A stretch of 64,000 nucleotides of DNA, taken from Tritrichomonas musculus. Its lineage: Eukaryota > Parabasalia > Tritrichomonadida > Tritrichomonadidae. Below the pieces are notes generated by a model. The model searched no databases, was not told where the DNA came from, and saw only the letters and a list, made by a program, of their open reading frames with translations. The first letter of the stretch is position 1. Each line of letters opens with the position of its first letter. The stretch covers positions 248,001 to 312,000 of the forward strand of contig JAPFFF010000041.1 in assembly GCA_039105265.1 (NCBI GenBank), read 5' to 3'. Below, one piece after another: positions 42,401-50,858 of the stretch. The position numbers were made by a program, and so were the translations under genes.

Positions 42401-45400
42401 TGATACTTGTGCAGATTCATGTCTTATTCAAGGATTTTGGATTTTTAGAAGTTAATCCAATTATGAAATTCTTCAGGTATTATTTCAAATGTTCTTTTAT
42501 GGACTACCTTGATTTAACTGTTGAGTCATTCTATGATGATGGATATCATTTCCCTTTATTGGTATCATTGCTTTTCAACAATGGAAATTCAATACTTCCA
42601 TATAAATATAACAATGCAAATCAGAACGATAATAATCAAATTGCACTTCATTTCTTAGAGGAAAAAACATGTGGATATATATCTGCTAGTCATCCTTTAG
42701 AAACAACAAATGATAAAATTAAATTATTAGAGTTCATTATCACAAAAATTATCTTTAGTATCAATAAAGAACAAATTTTGAATAAATGCAAAGAAATCTT
42801 CAAAAATGATACAAATGTCTTTTTGAGTAAAGAATCATTCATAGAACTATTGCTTAAATTAGACAAAAATATAAATCAAAATGTTTCAGATGATTTCAAA
42901 TGCTTTATTAGAAAAACTCAATTTAAACATAAATTGCCACTTTTCATTAATTCTTCTTGTTTTGAAAGTCAATACCAATTCCTTGTTCTTGTTCAGATTC
43001 AATTTCTTCTAAAAAAGTATGGGTTGTTACATGCAAATCCAATAATGACATTCCTCAATTATCACTTCATTGATAAGATCAATCCAGATTCAACAAATGA
43101 GTCTTTCCTTGATACAGATTATCATTTCATGAATGTGAATTATTTCAATCCTGATCTAACAATTGATTCTTTCTTTGATGATAGTTATCATTTTCCATTA
43201 TTAGTGTCATTAATTTTTTACAAAGGAAAATCGATACTTCTATATAAGTCTAACATTTCAAACAGTAATTCAGTTTTACTTGATAATAATAAAATTGCAC
43301 TTCAGATATTATCTGAGAAAACAGATGGACTAATAAATGCTGATACACCAATACGAACAACAGAAGATAGATTTGATTTGATTCAAACAATAATCACAAC
43401 TTTGGTTTATAAAATCAAACCATATGATATTTTAAATAAATGCAATTCAATTTTTGGAACTCGTAAAAAAAAATTTAAAGAATTAAAAGATTTGCTAACC
43501 AATGAATCATTTTTATTAATATTGCAAGTTTTACATGATAAATGGGAGATGGAAAATAAGCCCGATCAAAAGGAATCTGAAGATGAAAATAGTGGAAACT
43601 ATTGGAGTAAAATTTCAGACAAAAAAGCAGAAAAGAAAACTGGTTTTGACAATGAAATTCGTCAATTTAGAGAAAAAGATAAGCATTTGCCTCTTTTCAT
43701 TGATGAATCATTTTTTGAGGATCAATACTGGTTTCTTATTATAATACAGATCAGTTTGATCTTGAATTATTATGATAAAAAGCAAGAAATTTTATTGAAC
43801 CATGAAAAACATTCAGATGCTCAACCATCCAATTACATCGTTTCAGACAACAAAAAACAAAATACAAATGAATCTTTATTGTATTCTAGTTCGAACCAGT
43901 ATCAAGCCAATTCTGCTGAAATGAGTGATAAAAAGCCAAAATTGCAATCAAGTTCCTTCGGCAAAATACCAAGCCAGTCTAGTTTAGATGGTCATAAGTT
44001 GTATATGTCGAAGTCAGTTCCTGATTATGACTTAGAATCTGAAAAAGTAAATTTAAATGATGATAGGAATCAAATTATTGAATATCAAAATAAATCTAAA
44101 GAAGCTCTTTTAAGAACAATTAACTTTCTATGTTCAAAAATAGGACTTCATTTTGATGATTTTTATCAAACTGTTCAAAACGATGCAATCCCTAAATTTG
44201 TAATGTTTATGCTCAATATCAAAGAGATCAAGAAAGTTGTTCTGGATTCAAATAAGCCAAAAAGTATAGAAAGAAAATTGGCCATGTCAGAGCTTCAAAA
44301 TATCAAAGCAGTCATTGAATTTCTGAAGTTAAAGGAGTTTATATTTAGAACATTAATTCTCGACTTTTCAAAGGATGAATTTGTTGAATCATCAGCAATT
44401 TTGTTCTATACAAACTTCTTGAATGTTTTCTTTTTAAGAGAAACGAAAGAAAAATTATTCAATAAAAGCATTTCTATATTAAATGACAGAATCAAATCGA
44501 ATGAATTTGATAAAAATAAAGTATTGACCAAGTGGAATACATATATATTACTTGCATATTATGTGAATTATGGCAAAATCCATGCTAGAAAAAGTGACAT
44601 AAATCAAAAAGAAGATGAATTATTTAAACAAGCAAACATTCCTAGATTATTTGACGAATTCTTTTTAATGCAATGTTCATCACAAAATAAAACACCTGAT
44701 GTTTTATTTTATCAACTTCAATTCATTTTCAATTCATTGGATGAGAAACATGGAATTAATCAGATGCAACAAAAAACAAAGCCCAAATATTCTAAAGGAG
44801 AAGCATTCAATAAATCTTCATCTCCTCAAATTTTTAATATTGCTAAAAATAATTTGGCTTCAATATTTAAAAATCGAATCAAATCTTATTATCTGCCAAT
44901 TAAAAGCAAAATAGATGACAATGATTTAAATATAGAGAATGTCATTGCAGCTGACATATTTTGGAATCAAACTGATTCGAATTACATATTTCTTAATGGA
45001 ATTTTATATAATAAAGAAAATGCTGACAATAGTAGTAAACAGTCTGAAATAGAATGGATGATTGAAATGGCAAAGAATGATAAATCACCAATAGAAATCA
45101 AAACTGAAAAACAGAAATTATCAAATAACTTTCAAATAATCACACAAAAAGCAAAAACATGCAAACTGCTCACATATGATGAAGATGAACAGAAGTGGAA
45201 ATTTGATGAAAAAGTTTTTGTGAATTTCTGCAGAGAGAATTCTATAAATTCAAATAAGATAATCACTCCATTGATTTTGTTTTTGAATTCATTTGAAGAA
45301 GACTGTATTTCAATTGCTTCAAAATTAATCACTAATCCTAATTTTCTAGATAGCAACCAAATTCATGTTTATGGTTTCTGTGATAAAAACTTGCCATTCT

Positions 45401-46830
45401 TTTCCAACGACGAAAAAATCAAAATAAATCCAATATTTTTAATGTTGCATGTTCCTGAAAGTAAACAAAGTCTTCCTGACATCAAGAAAATTGTTTTTCA
45501 AATCTATTCATTTCTTTCTTATGTAAGTGACATACAAGTTGTTGTTTTGAATCAGAAATATTATAAATGTCAAATAGATGCTATTGAAAGCATCCATAAC
45601 ATGTTTTCAAAAGATAATCAAGAAGCTTTCTCAAAGAATAAATCAAGTTTATCTGAAAAACTAATGAATGAAATGCATGAAGAAGAGAATGAAGAAGATA
45701 TCTTTCAAAGTATTGACAAAGATGATGATGATGTAAACGAAGAAAATATTTTTCAGAGTGTTGACAAAGAAGAAAATAACTTAGAAGCTAATTTCATAAC
45801 AAGTTGCCCTGTTGATGTAAGTCATAAAATCTTTAGAAGGAGATCAAAAATAATTGTTCTTGCAAATGTTTCATCATTCAATCATGAAGAAGAATATGTT
45901 GATTATTTGAATCAAAGCTTTTTATTCAAAAATTTACTGAAGCAGACAACATTAAAGAACATTGTTAAACTTAATTTGATTGACACAAGCGACGCTTTCA
46001 CATACCAGTTTTTCCTTTCAACTTTGCATGAATTCATTATAGAAAGCAACACTTCCTATGACGATGTAATGAAAAGTTTCCAATTTATTAAGATGGCAGA
46101 CATTCCAGAAGCATACATTCAAATAAAGAGCAAGAAAAACTGGAAAGAAGAATTAGAAAGAATCATAACTGATAGGTTCACGATGTACAAATCAAATCAA
46201 ACAAATAATTCATCACCAATAATGAAAGAAATAAAAGAAGAATTATCAATGATTACTTCACCATTTGATTCTGAATTTAATCATGAATGTAATTCTGTTC
46301 TTTTTAAGTTAGAAATTAAGGATGATTCCAATCGTGCGCTAATTTCTCAAGAGCTTCAAATAAGCTCAGATAAAAACTTTGATGAAATGAACATGACCGA
46401 TGACATCGAGTTTTCAATAAAAGACAAAGTTGATCTCTTCAAAAAGACGCATATTCGCAACATGCAAAGTGAATACTACAACATCATTTTGTATATAGCA
46501 AAATCCTTCACACACTCAAAAGAGAAGAATTTCGATTACGTGCATGATATTGAAAAACTTGAGAACCACAAAGAAAAGGATTTGTTTGATTTCTATTATT
46601 CAAGAAATATCGACCTTCTTGATGACCAAATTTCTAAAGATTTGGAGATGTTTTCAAAGGCAGTTGTGGATGTGAAGAAGAGATATAACGATAATTCTAT
46701 CAATCAATTTGATGAATTAATCGAAGGACGAGCAAACTATGAAATGAGACAAAAAGAAAAATTCAAAGAACAAAAAGTGCAAACAAGTGCTGGAGGTGAT
46801 TTAAGAGATGAAATTCAACAAGATTTTTAA
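36442..46830 (+). CDS. Giant 3462-residue modular repeat protein
   Basis: One uninterrupted frame of 10.4 kb. Residues 1-220 are Asn/Ser-rich and disordered, with three 44-residue repeats (47-178; NDYSNLTSAFNHANDSLLES). Residues about 220-2450 hold about 11 copies of a roughly 200-residue module. Each has NPIMKFLKFY, then TIDSFFNDQYHFPLLVSLI, then ALRFLSEKTGG, LLELIITKVIYNINQDEIF, INDLLTKESFLLLLNIL, and FINSSFFEDQYKFLVLVQI. The module vaguely follows calponin-homology phrasing (SFxDGxxFxxLI; AFxVAExxLGI...EDL). A 16-residue tandem (ASNQFSKMASYNNSTW, about 1741-1804) lies in module 8/9. The last 1000 residues are unique and helical with an acidic patch near 3080-3110. There is no signal peptide or membrane span. 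Function unknown; a large cytoskeletal or scaffold protein is inferred. Confidence 0.85.
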   Translation: MDSNNPFENKNSFSTNSSVKLDVNSQNDSYKQSPTNSSNNFKQKATNYINFTSSSNHSNDFSPESIRISSNYTNRPSLNNPWNNSYQKSNDYSNLTSAFNHANDSLLESTRIFPNDTNQPSLNNLRNNSYQGVNDYSNLTSASYHENDSLLEPARISPNGTNQPSLNYPWNNFNRASAGNHVNLFSNPSQEATTIFNSSSPSKQPPSTSFHYDPLEFNGKYHSGELILLFILKEFFSKEDISKGLTIESFFEGDFFPTLITKVLKNGHEIPNLTLNSTDKSVIYRNHLISLLELYKETKIKIFIDQPFETAEEKARLLKLIITITCVENQDEVDSEFVFEICKKLFESNSIEIKYIDELLTKRSFLLLLNILIKKELPPNYNTKLNEDVDKKEFDDEVCKLIINSDFPPFIDYSFFEEKYKFFVLIQIHYLIRNCTEYGTCAIMKFLKFYDAKFANCENLTIKSFFNSKEFYFVQLVQLALNRGRTILPPRLHSKSKRKIQVKNKIALRFLNQQRPGLIDFNKNFNSTEYQTEILKKIITKVIYCIDQDDIFSICKEIFKSYQIELNSIDDLLTPNSLCILVQKLKNSFNSAYDDGPYCTNNDMKLFIDDSPIFYQDQYKFLVLVQIYLLLSNCNMLKINPIMKFFAYYKPKYFDNCIFMGTNAFFEDGYHFPLLVSVLFNKGKSILPPNSSIEYFEQNNKVALRFLYKKTNGKIDINQSIQTTQDKDKLLELIITKVIFDINPDKIFDNCKKLFNSFNITINSMNDLLTPKSFLQFLNILIYKEVIQIYSVTNFDIEVKEFCENAKIPYLFINSSFFQDSYRFLLLTQIHILLNSHINPIIDYLIYYFHYDFNDCLYMTIDQFFNSQIYFPILVDNLELPSRNLNFDKNGCNNRRALRYLINARPDIFDKKQFLETTQDKIKIMELILIISFVHYDIDLDSTFYICKDIFETYNIPINNKNDLLTKKSFLLFLYIIYEKQKPQDWQIDIERFDEIVNDFKERYRDDAIGIYHFFIKSFYFEGEYPFLILIQYYQILAINHLSYQNPIVKFLDWAGKQFNFGFLDDSCEAMRQGKYVTQLLNYSCEALLKDDLFISYFKSRVLNFMKEKKIKFQIDFSKEDKMELMECIATKVLFNINYYKIFNVCREIFQLCDIVLTNENELFTQNSILSLLNILEFRQIPEKVNSRHAFYLKICEFEYKGIPLFINNDFFEDKYIFLMYIQINEILKHYNLLDINQDEIFDKCKDLFEMHQIQFNDINDLLNQETFMSLYYILYDLKVPTEININRFYDQIALIKPALIDSTCFNDQKKILVFAKTNVLLNKFKENATNPILKFLHFYNEQSFADCLNSTIESFFNDQYHFPLLVSLIFHNDKIKAKGFNDENNQKALNFLSEKTGGMINCDCPIETIEDKTKLLELIITKVIYKINQDEIFTKCKEILAQFSYKIESVNDLLTIESFHLFMHVLVHKTRLIENNYGINDYKKQLKYLFPQDEKFPRIIGFPAFNDHYKFLVLVQIHLILRYYRRTFDNPIMSFLKFKYPSFFGNCYDLTIDEFFNDQYHFPLLVSIILNNEKMIIPPNSNYEDNNRISLQFISKSRPGMIDPNQSLKTTRDKFKILKFLISKVLFNVDKNMIFLKSKEILEKHNIIINNINDLLTKESFLSLINFHSNNLFSSAFKSYYRKNEDFDQTIYEKSKTEKIFIDSSFFNEQYSFLIFIQLEFFLTPNQSSIITLHQSPNNASNQSPKMASYNNSTWASNQFSKMASYNNSTWASNQFTKMASYNNPTWASNQNPINDSNQNPIMAFFKHYFPNLELNPYITIDSFFNSQYYFPLLISFICNNKQSILLSDSNVKGKLNKYKNNKSALHFLSRKSKGIISIDQPIKTTQKRLETLKIIITKIMYNINQDEIFCKCQSLFKKCNITLNDINELFTEKMFCSLLAILTFKEIPAKKYIRELFSIRSDFEERERINLFINKDYFKEPNQFLILVQIHVLFKDFGFLEVNPIMKFFRYYFKCSFMDYLDLTVESFYDDGYHFPLLVSLLFNNGNSILPYKYNNANQNDNNQIALHFLEEKTCGYISASHPLETTNDKIKLLEFIITKIIFSINKEQILNKCKEIFKNDTNVFLSKESFIELLLKLDKNINQNVSDDFKCFIRKTQFKHKLPLFINSSCFESQYQFLVLVQIQFLLKKYGLLHANPIMTFLNYHFIDKINPDSTNESFLDTDYHFMNVNYFNPDLTIDSFFDDSYHFPLLVSLIFYKGKSILLYKSNISNSNSVLLDNNKIALQILSEKTDGLINADTPIRTTEDRFDLIQTIITTLVYKIKPYDILNKCNSIFGTRKKKFKELKDLLTNESFLLILQVLHDKWEMENKPDQKESEDENSGNYWSKISDKKAEKKTGFDNEIRQFREKDKHLPLFIDESFFEDQYWFLIIIQISLILNYYDKKQEILLNHEKHSDAQPSNYIVSDNKKQNTNESLLYSSSNQYQANSAEMSDKKPKLQSSSFGKIPSQSSLDGHKLYMSKSVPDYDLESEKVNLNDDRNQIIEYQNKSKEALLRTINFLCSKIGLHFDDFYQTVQNDAIPKFVMFMLNIKEIKKVVLDSNKPKSIERKLAMSELQNIKAVIEFLKLKEFIFRTLILDFSKDEFVESSAILFYTNFLNVFFLRETKEKLFNKSISILNDRIKSNEFDKNKVLTKWNTYILLAYYVNYGKIHARKSDINQKEDELFKQANIPRLFDEFFLMQCSSQNKTPDVLFYQLQFIFNSLDEKHGINQMQQKTKPKYSKGEAFNKSSSPQIFNIAKNNLASIFKNRIKSYYLPIKSKIDDNDLNIENVIAADIFWNQTDSNYIFLNGILYNKENADNSSKQSEIEWMIEMAKNDKSPIEIKTEKQKLSNNFQIITQKAKTCKLLTYDEDEQKWKFDEKVFVNFCRENSINSNKIITPLILFLNSFEEDCISIASKLITNPNFLDSNQIHVYGFCDKNLPFFSNDEKIKINPIFLMLHVPESKQSLPDIKKIVFQIYSFLSYVSDIQVVVLNQKYYKCQIDAIESIHNMFSKDNQEAFSKNKSSLSEKLMNEMHEEENEEDIFQSIDKDDDDVNEENIFQSVDKEENNLEANFITSCPVDVSHKIFRRRSKIIVLANVSSFNHEEEYVDYLNQSFLFKNLLKQTTLKNIVKLNLIDTSDAFTYQFFLSTLHEFIIESNTSYDDVMKSFQFIKMADIPEAYIQIKSKKNWKEELERIITDRFTMYKSNQTNNSSPIMKEIKEELSMITSPFDSEFNHECNSVLFKLEIKDDSNRALISQELQISSDKNFDEMNMTDDIEFSIKDKVDLFKKTHIRNMQSEYYNIILYIAKSFTHSKEKNFDYVHDIEKLENHKEKDLFDFYYSRNIDLLDDQISKDLEMFSKAVVDVKKRYNDNSINQFDELIEGRANYEMRQKEKFKEQKVQTSAGGDLRDEIQQDF
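36580..36975 (+). repeat. In-frame tandem repeat, 3 x 132 bp
   Basis: Units start at 36580, 36712 and 36844 and encode 44-residue Asn/Ser-rich repeats at the N-terminus of the giant protein. The period is an exact multiple of three, so the frame is kept. Confidence 0.85.
41662..41840 (+). repeat. In-frame minisatellite, 48 bp period
   Basis: Units start at 41662, 41710, 41758 and 41806 (GCATCAAATCAGAGTCCAAA or variants), each encoding 16 residues ending NNSTW or NNPTW. Near-identical copies point to recent expansion inside the giant gene. Confidence 0.9.
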
Positions 46831-46864
46831 TTAAAAATAAATTTCAAAAAATTTTATTATTATT

Positions 46865-47045
46865 TGCAGGCTTGTGAAAAGGGTACGGGCAGGAGCAAGT
46901 GGCTCGAGGTGACCTTCGGGCCAGGGCCAATCGCGACAAACGGTGGATCATTGCATGGGCTATCCCGTCCAAACCGTTTTACCGGCCCGGGCTCACACCC
47001 TTTATACCATTGTCCGGGCAAAAATGCTCCGGGCAAAAAACTTAT
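46865..47045. other. GC-rich island, about 180 bp
   Basis: GC content rises sharply to over half in DNA that is otherwise about three quarters AT. It contains GGGCCAGGGCC, GGCCCGGGC and twice CCGGGCAAAAA. Inverted segments AACGGT/ACCGTT and AAAGGGT/ACCCTTT could form a structured RNA. Both strands are open for about 65 codons, which is a by-product of GC content. I cannot match it to SRP, RNase P, snRNA or rRNA. It starts 30 bases after the stop of the giant gene. Confidence 0.6.
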
Positions 47046-47274
47046 GAAAAAGTTTTTAAAAAAATAATACATTTTTTTGAATTTTTATAATTTTAATCAA
47101 TATTCTTTATTTAATATATTCTATGACTAAATAATAATAAATGATTAACTAATATTGTATATTTGTTATTCATTTCAGAGTTTTGGTGTATTACTTATGC
47201 GAAAACTAATATTTCTGAAATCTCATAGAAAAAGTGAAATTAATTAAATAAAATGATATAATATCTTCATTAAT
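47046..47274. other. Spacer ending in the left target duplication
   Basis: The last 12 bases, ATCTTCATTAAT (47263-47274), recur directly after the next element. Confidence 0.7.
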
Positions 47275-48024
47275 AGGGGGTCCAACGATAAAAAATTGAG
47301 GGGAAAAATGAAATCTCTATACGATTTTATTTATTTTAGGATAATTAAAATACATTTCAAAAATACTAATTAATAGTAAACTTAATTAAGACAAATATCT
47401 ATAGGAAGTGGAGATCCCGCTTTTTATTTTTCTGAAGGTCTGTTCGGTTTTAATAATTATAGATTAAACAGATGAAAAGCACAAGATTTTTTAAAAATTC
47501 ATTAGAAAAAATAATTTTAAACAAGATAAAATAAAAAGATCATATGATTAATATAATTGATTTCAAAATATCTTCAAATCTAACAATAACTAAATTATTT
47601 CAAATTATTTCCAAATATATAATAAAAAATTATTTACTTTTTTAAAATATTGCATTTATTTTAAATCAATTTTATGTTGAAAAAGCAATAAATTTATTTT
47701 TTCGCAAAAAGATAGTTATGAAAAATTCAAATACCAATATAAAATATTGAAAACACATTTTTTATCCTTAAATACATTTTTTATTTTAATATATCTATAA
47801 AAGATAATTTTCTTTTAAAAATACCAAAAAAAATGCCAATGAATTTATTAAATCCGTATAGAAACATGAATAATGATATTGAGATGATTGATTCTCATGA
47901 AGATGCAATCACCAATTATGTTTTAGAACCCGATGATTTTGATTCAATACAATTTTAAAATCAATTATTCGTGCTTCGCAGAATGTAAAATGCATTTTGG
48001 AACAAAACTATCAAATGATTAAAT

Positions 48025-48059
<35 letters not shown>

Positions 48060-48320
48060 AAACCATATAACATTCATTTAATCTTGGCTGGATTTTTATA
48101 TTTTATATTAATTTTAATGATTCCCTACTCTAATTCTGATTTTTTTAAAAAAAAAAAAAATCAAACAGACCTTCAGAAAAATAAAAAGCGGGATCTACAC
48201 TTCCTATAGATAAATCTTAAAAATAAATATACCAATAAATATCAAATATTTTATTAAATATAATATATTAATTTGGATGCTTTTGGTTAGAATTCAAAAA
48301 TTTTTATCGTTGGACCCCCT
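47275..48320. mobile_element. Foldback/MULE-like element, 1046 bp, 12 bp target duplication
   Basis: The outer inverted ends start AGGGGGTCCAACGATAAAAA on both sides. A second, longer inverted pair lies inside: ATCTATAGGAAGTG(G/T)AGATC, then CCCGCTTTTTATTTTTC, then TGAAGGTCTGTT at 47396-47452 and its complement at 48164-48216. The perfect 12 bp direct repeat ATCTTCATTAAT flanks the element (47263-47274 and 48321-48332). Long target duplications of 9-12 bp fit Mutator-like (MULE) elements, which are known in trichomonads. A T run of 29 lies at 48027-48055. Inside is a 41-codon ORF (47833-47958). Confidence 0.8.
47833..47958 (+). CDS. Small 41-codon ORF inside the foldback element
   Basis: The ATG at 47833 opens a frame with acidic, protein-like composition (MPMNLLNPYRNMNNDIEM, then HEDAITNYVLEPDD) that ends at 47958. 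It could be the N-terminal stub of a lost transposase or a captured piece. No family recognised. Confidence 0.35.
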   Translation: MPMNLLNPYRNMNNDIEMIDSHEDAITNYVLEPDDFDSIQF

Positions 48321-48332
48321 ATCTTCATTAAT

Positions 48333-49284
48333 ATCTAATAATTTTGAAATACATTTAATCAAAATTATAACTCTATGAGGTGAAGTTTCATTTTTATCAA
48401 AAAAAACTTTTGTCAATTTGATCTAAGAAATGAAAATCATTATAATACAATAAATTCATCATTTTTTAAGTAAAAATCAGGAAGTGATTGATTTACATTG
48501 AAAATTATTTATTTCATATCAGTATTTATTTAAACGAATCCTCTTATTTAAAAAATTAAAATGCTGAAATAAATAGGAGAAAGAAAATTACGGGTGCATA
48601 AACTTTTTTTTTGCCCGCGGGTATTAAAATTGAAAGGAAGCAAAATCCAGATGAGCCACATGTTTGGTCCGTAAATTGCTCAAGGGCCAAAAGTGATATT
48701 TGTCACTTTTTTGCCCTAGCTAGATTATTTGTTTGAATTTTCTATTGTATAATGATCTTTCCTATGAATGGAAATCGGGAAAGGGAAATTTAGGGGAAAT
48801 GTGTTTAAAAAATCCTTGATACATAATATGTTATTTTTTCACATAAAAAAAAGAAATCCATCCTGCTTTGTTTTCGTGATTTCTATATTTATTTTTTGCT
48901 CAATTAAAAGAAATTGTAGCATTATCTTATCTTAAAGCATACATTATTAATCAATCATGCTTTTTTGAGTAATGATTTTTATATAACATGTCATAAATTC
49001 ATGAAATTTTAGGGATTTTTTGATTTTTTTTATGGAAAGCCTTGGGATATCCCTATTCTCATTTCTGTCTTTTTCAGTTTGAGTGTCATATTTTTAATAT
49101 TATTTCAATCAGCATCATTTCTTGTTTTGAGTGTTTTGTTTGCAATTGATCTCAACTTTACATTTATAAAATCAAATAAAGTATATTAATTTTCATCTTC
49201 ATATAATAATTATTTAAAGTTATTTAGGAATAATATCGTCGGTTTGGGGAAGAATGTCGGTTTGGTAATGAGAACACTTAACTT
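48333..49284. other. Spacer with one hairpin
   Basis: At 48684-48716 GGGC-C-AAAAGTGA pairs with TCACTTTT-TT-GCCC as a short hairpin; upstream at 48610-48625 lies the GC patch TGCCCGCGGGT. Near 49238-49265 GTCGGTTTGG occurs twice. No gene seen. Confidence 0.45.
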
Positions 49285-50858
49285 TTTTAAAATTAAAATT
49301 TTATAAATTGAATTTAAAATAATCGTTTTGTTTTTATTCTTTTTTTTTTTTTTTTTTTTTTTTTTTGCATATTTCTCAATGAATAAACCATTTTTTGATC
49401 ATAATCTTTTAAAAATATTATTTTCATTATATACTCTATATATATAAATGGGGAAATATCTGGAGCTGAAAAAACGATATTTAGGATAAAAAATATATGA
49501 TTCAATTTGATTTATATCTATATTATTATTATTTATATAGAATGATTCAAATATAATCTGATACTTTTATTCGTCTTTTTCTTTTGAATTAAATATCTTT
49601 CGATTTCTTGATGAATATCAAAAAACATAAGCATACATTATTTCTGTAATATAAAAATTGTGATAAAAAAACTATTCTAGCATTAAATGCGTTGACAGTC
49701 TGTTAAACTTTTATTTTTCAAGTATTTTTAAATTTTTGGCGGGATTTAATAAAATTGCTTGAAAACACTGAAAAAATATAATTATCTAAAAATCATATCA
49801 AAATTTTAAATTGTTATCAAGTAATGATGTCAAATTAAGTTTTGCTTGATTTTGTTTAGATGCCATTTTTTTGAAAATGGAGAGAAAGAAAAGAATTATG
49901 TTTTGCTTTTATTTTCACCGGTTCTAAAAAAAAATCAGAAAATAAAGCAATATAAATATTAAGAACGATTATTCTATTTAATTAACAACTTTCATTTGTT
50001 ATTGCTAATTGGAATTATTTAAAAAAAAGTTTTTTTAAATCATCGATCATTGAAGAAGAGTAAGCATTATAATAAGTGTTAATTGCAAGAGTTATTTAGC
50101 TGTAAAGATATTTGATATTTGCCTTATAATCATTTTGCATTTTTCAAATTTCATGAATGAAAAAATTCAATTTTTCAAAAATGATGATCAGGCTCAAGTG
50201 ATGAAAACACTGTTAAAATCACCAATTTTCAATTCATCAAAAAATAAACAATTACTATTATAATAGTAGATAATGCTACACGCATTTATCTGATTTGTTT
50301 TAATAAGTTTGAATTATGTGATGAATTAATGATTAGATTTTTTGATTGTTTTTTTTTTTTTAATAAAAAAAAAAAATTATATCTGATTTTTCGATATATT
50401 TTTCTTCAAATGTAAATTATAAATATGCAATATTTTTAATTATTTAAATTTTTTAGAGTTATTTATACATAATTTTCCTTCCTAAAAAAAGAATTTACTA
50501 ATCTTATTACTAAAAAAGGCTCTTTTTTAAAATCAAAGAAAACCTTCTATAAAAAAAGGAATATTTCAGCATCCAATCAACCAATAGTATTGATTGATAT
50601 ATCAATGTAAAATATATTTTATATTCTTTTTCCAATATTGTTATGTAATTAATCAAAATCTTTTTTTCAGCTCCAGATATTTTAAGCATATTTTAGTATA
50701 TTTTTAATTTTCTCATTTATATATAGAGTATATAATGAAAATAATATTTTTAAAAGATTATGATTAAAAAATGGTTTATTCATTGAGAAATATGCAAAAA
50801 AAAAAAAGAATAAAAACGATTATTTTAAATTCAATTTATAAAATTTTAATTTTAAAAA
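49285..50858. mobile_element. Long-arm foldback element, about 1.57 kb
   Basis: Arms of nearly 200 bases at 49285-49480 and 50659-50858 are inverted copies of each other. Each runs from TTAAAATTAAAATTTTATAA through AATCGTTTT, a T/A homopolymer, GCATATTTCTCAATGAATAA and CATTATATACTCTATATATA to ATCTGGAGCTGAAAAAA. Identity is high outside the homopolymers. The 1.2 kb between the arms is AT-rich and non-coding. I see no clear target duplication because the flanks are simple AT sequence. Either a non-autonomous transposon with long ends or an inverted duplication. Confidence 0.75.
49481..50658. other. Interior of the long-arm foldback
   Basis: AT-rich with no gene. A TTTTTGGCGGGA sequence near 49733-49745 resembles an E2F site, but no gene follows. 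Confidence 0.4.

Noticed and set aside
46940-46990. GGTGGATCATTGC as an rRNA (5.8S or 18S 3' end) fragment
   Set aside because: Only a short resemblance; the flanking sequence does not continue like rRNA.
46860-47090. Small ORFs on both strands of the GC-rich island as genes
   Set aside because: Open frames on both strands at once follow from the GC-rich, stop-poor composition; no start context or family match.
49730-49750. TTTTTGGCGGGA as an E2F promoter site
   Set aside because: No gene starts nearby; probably chance within the foldback interior.
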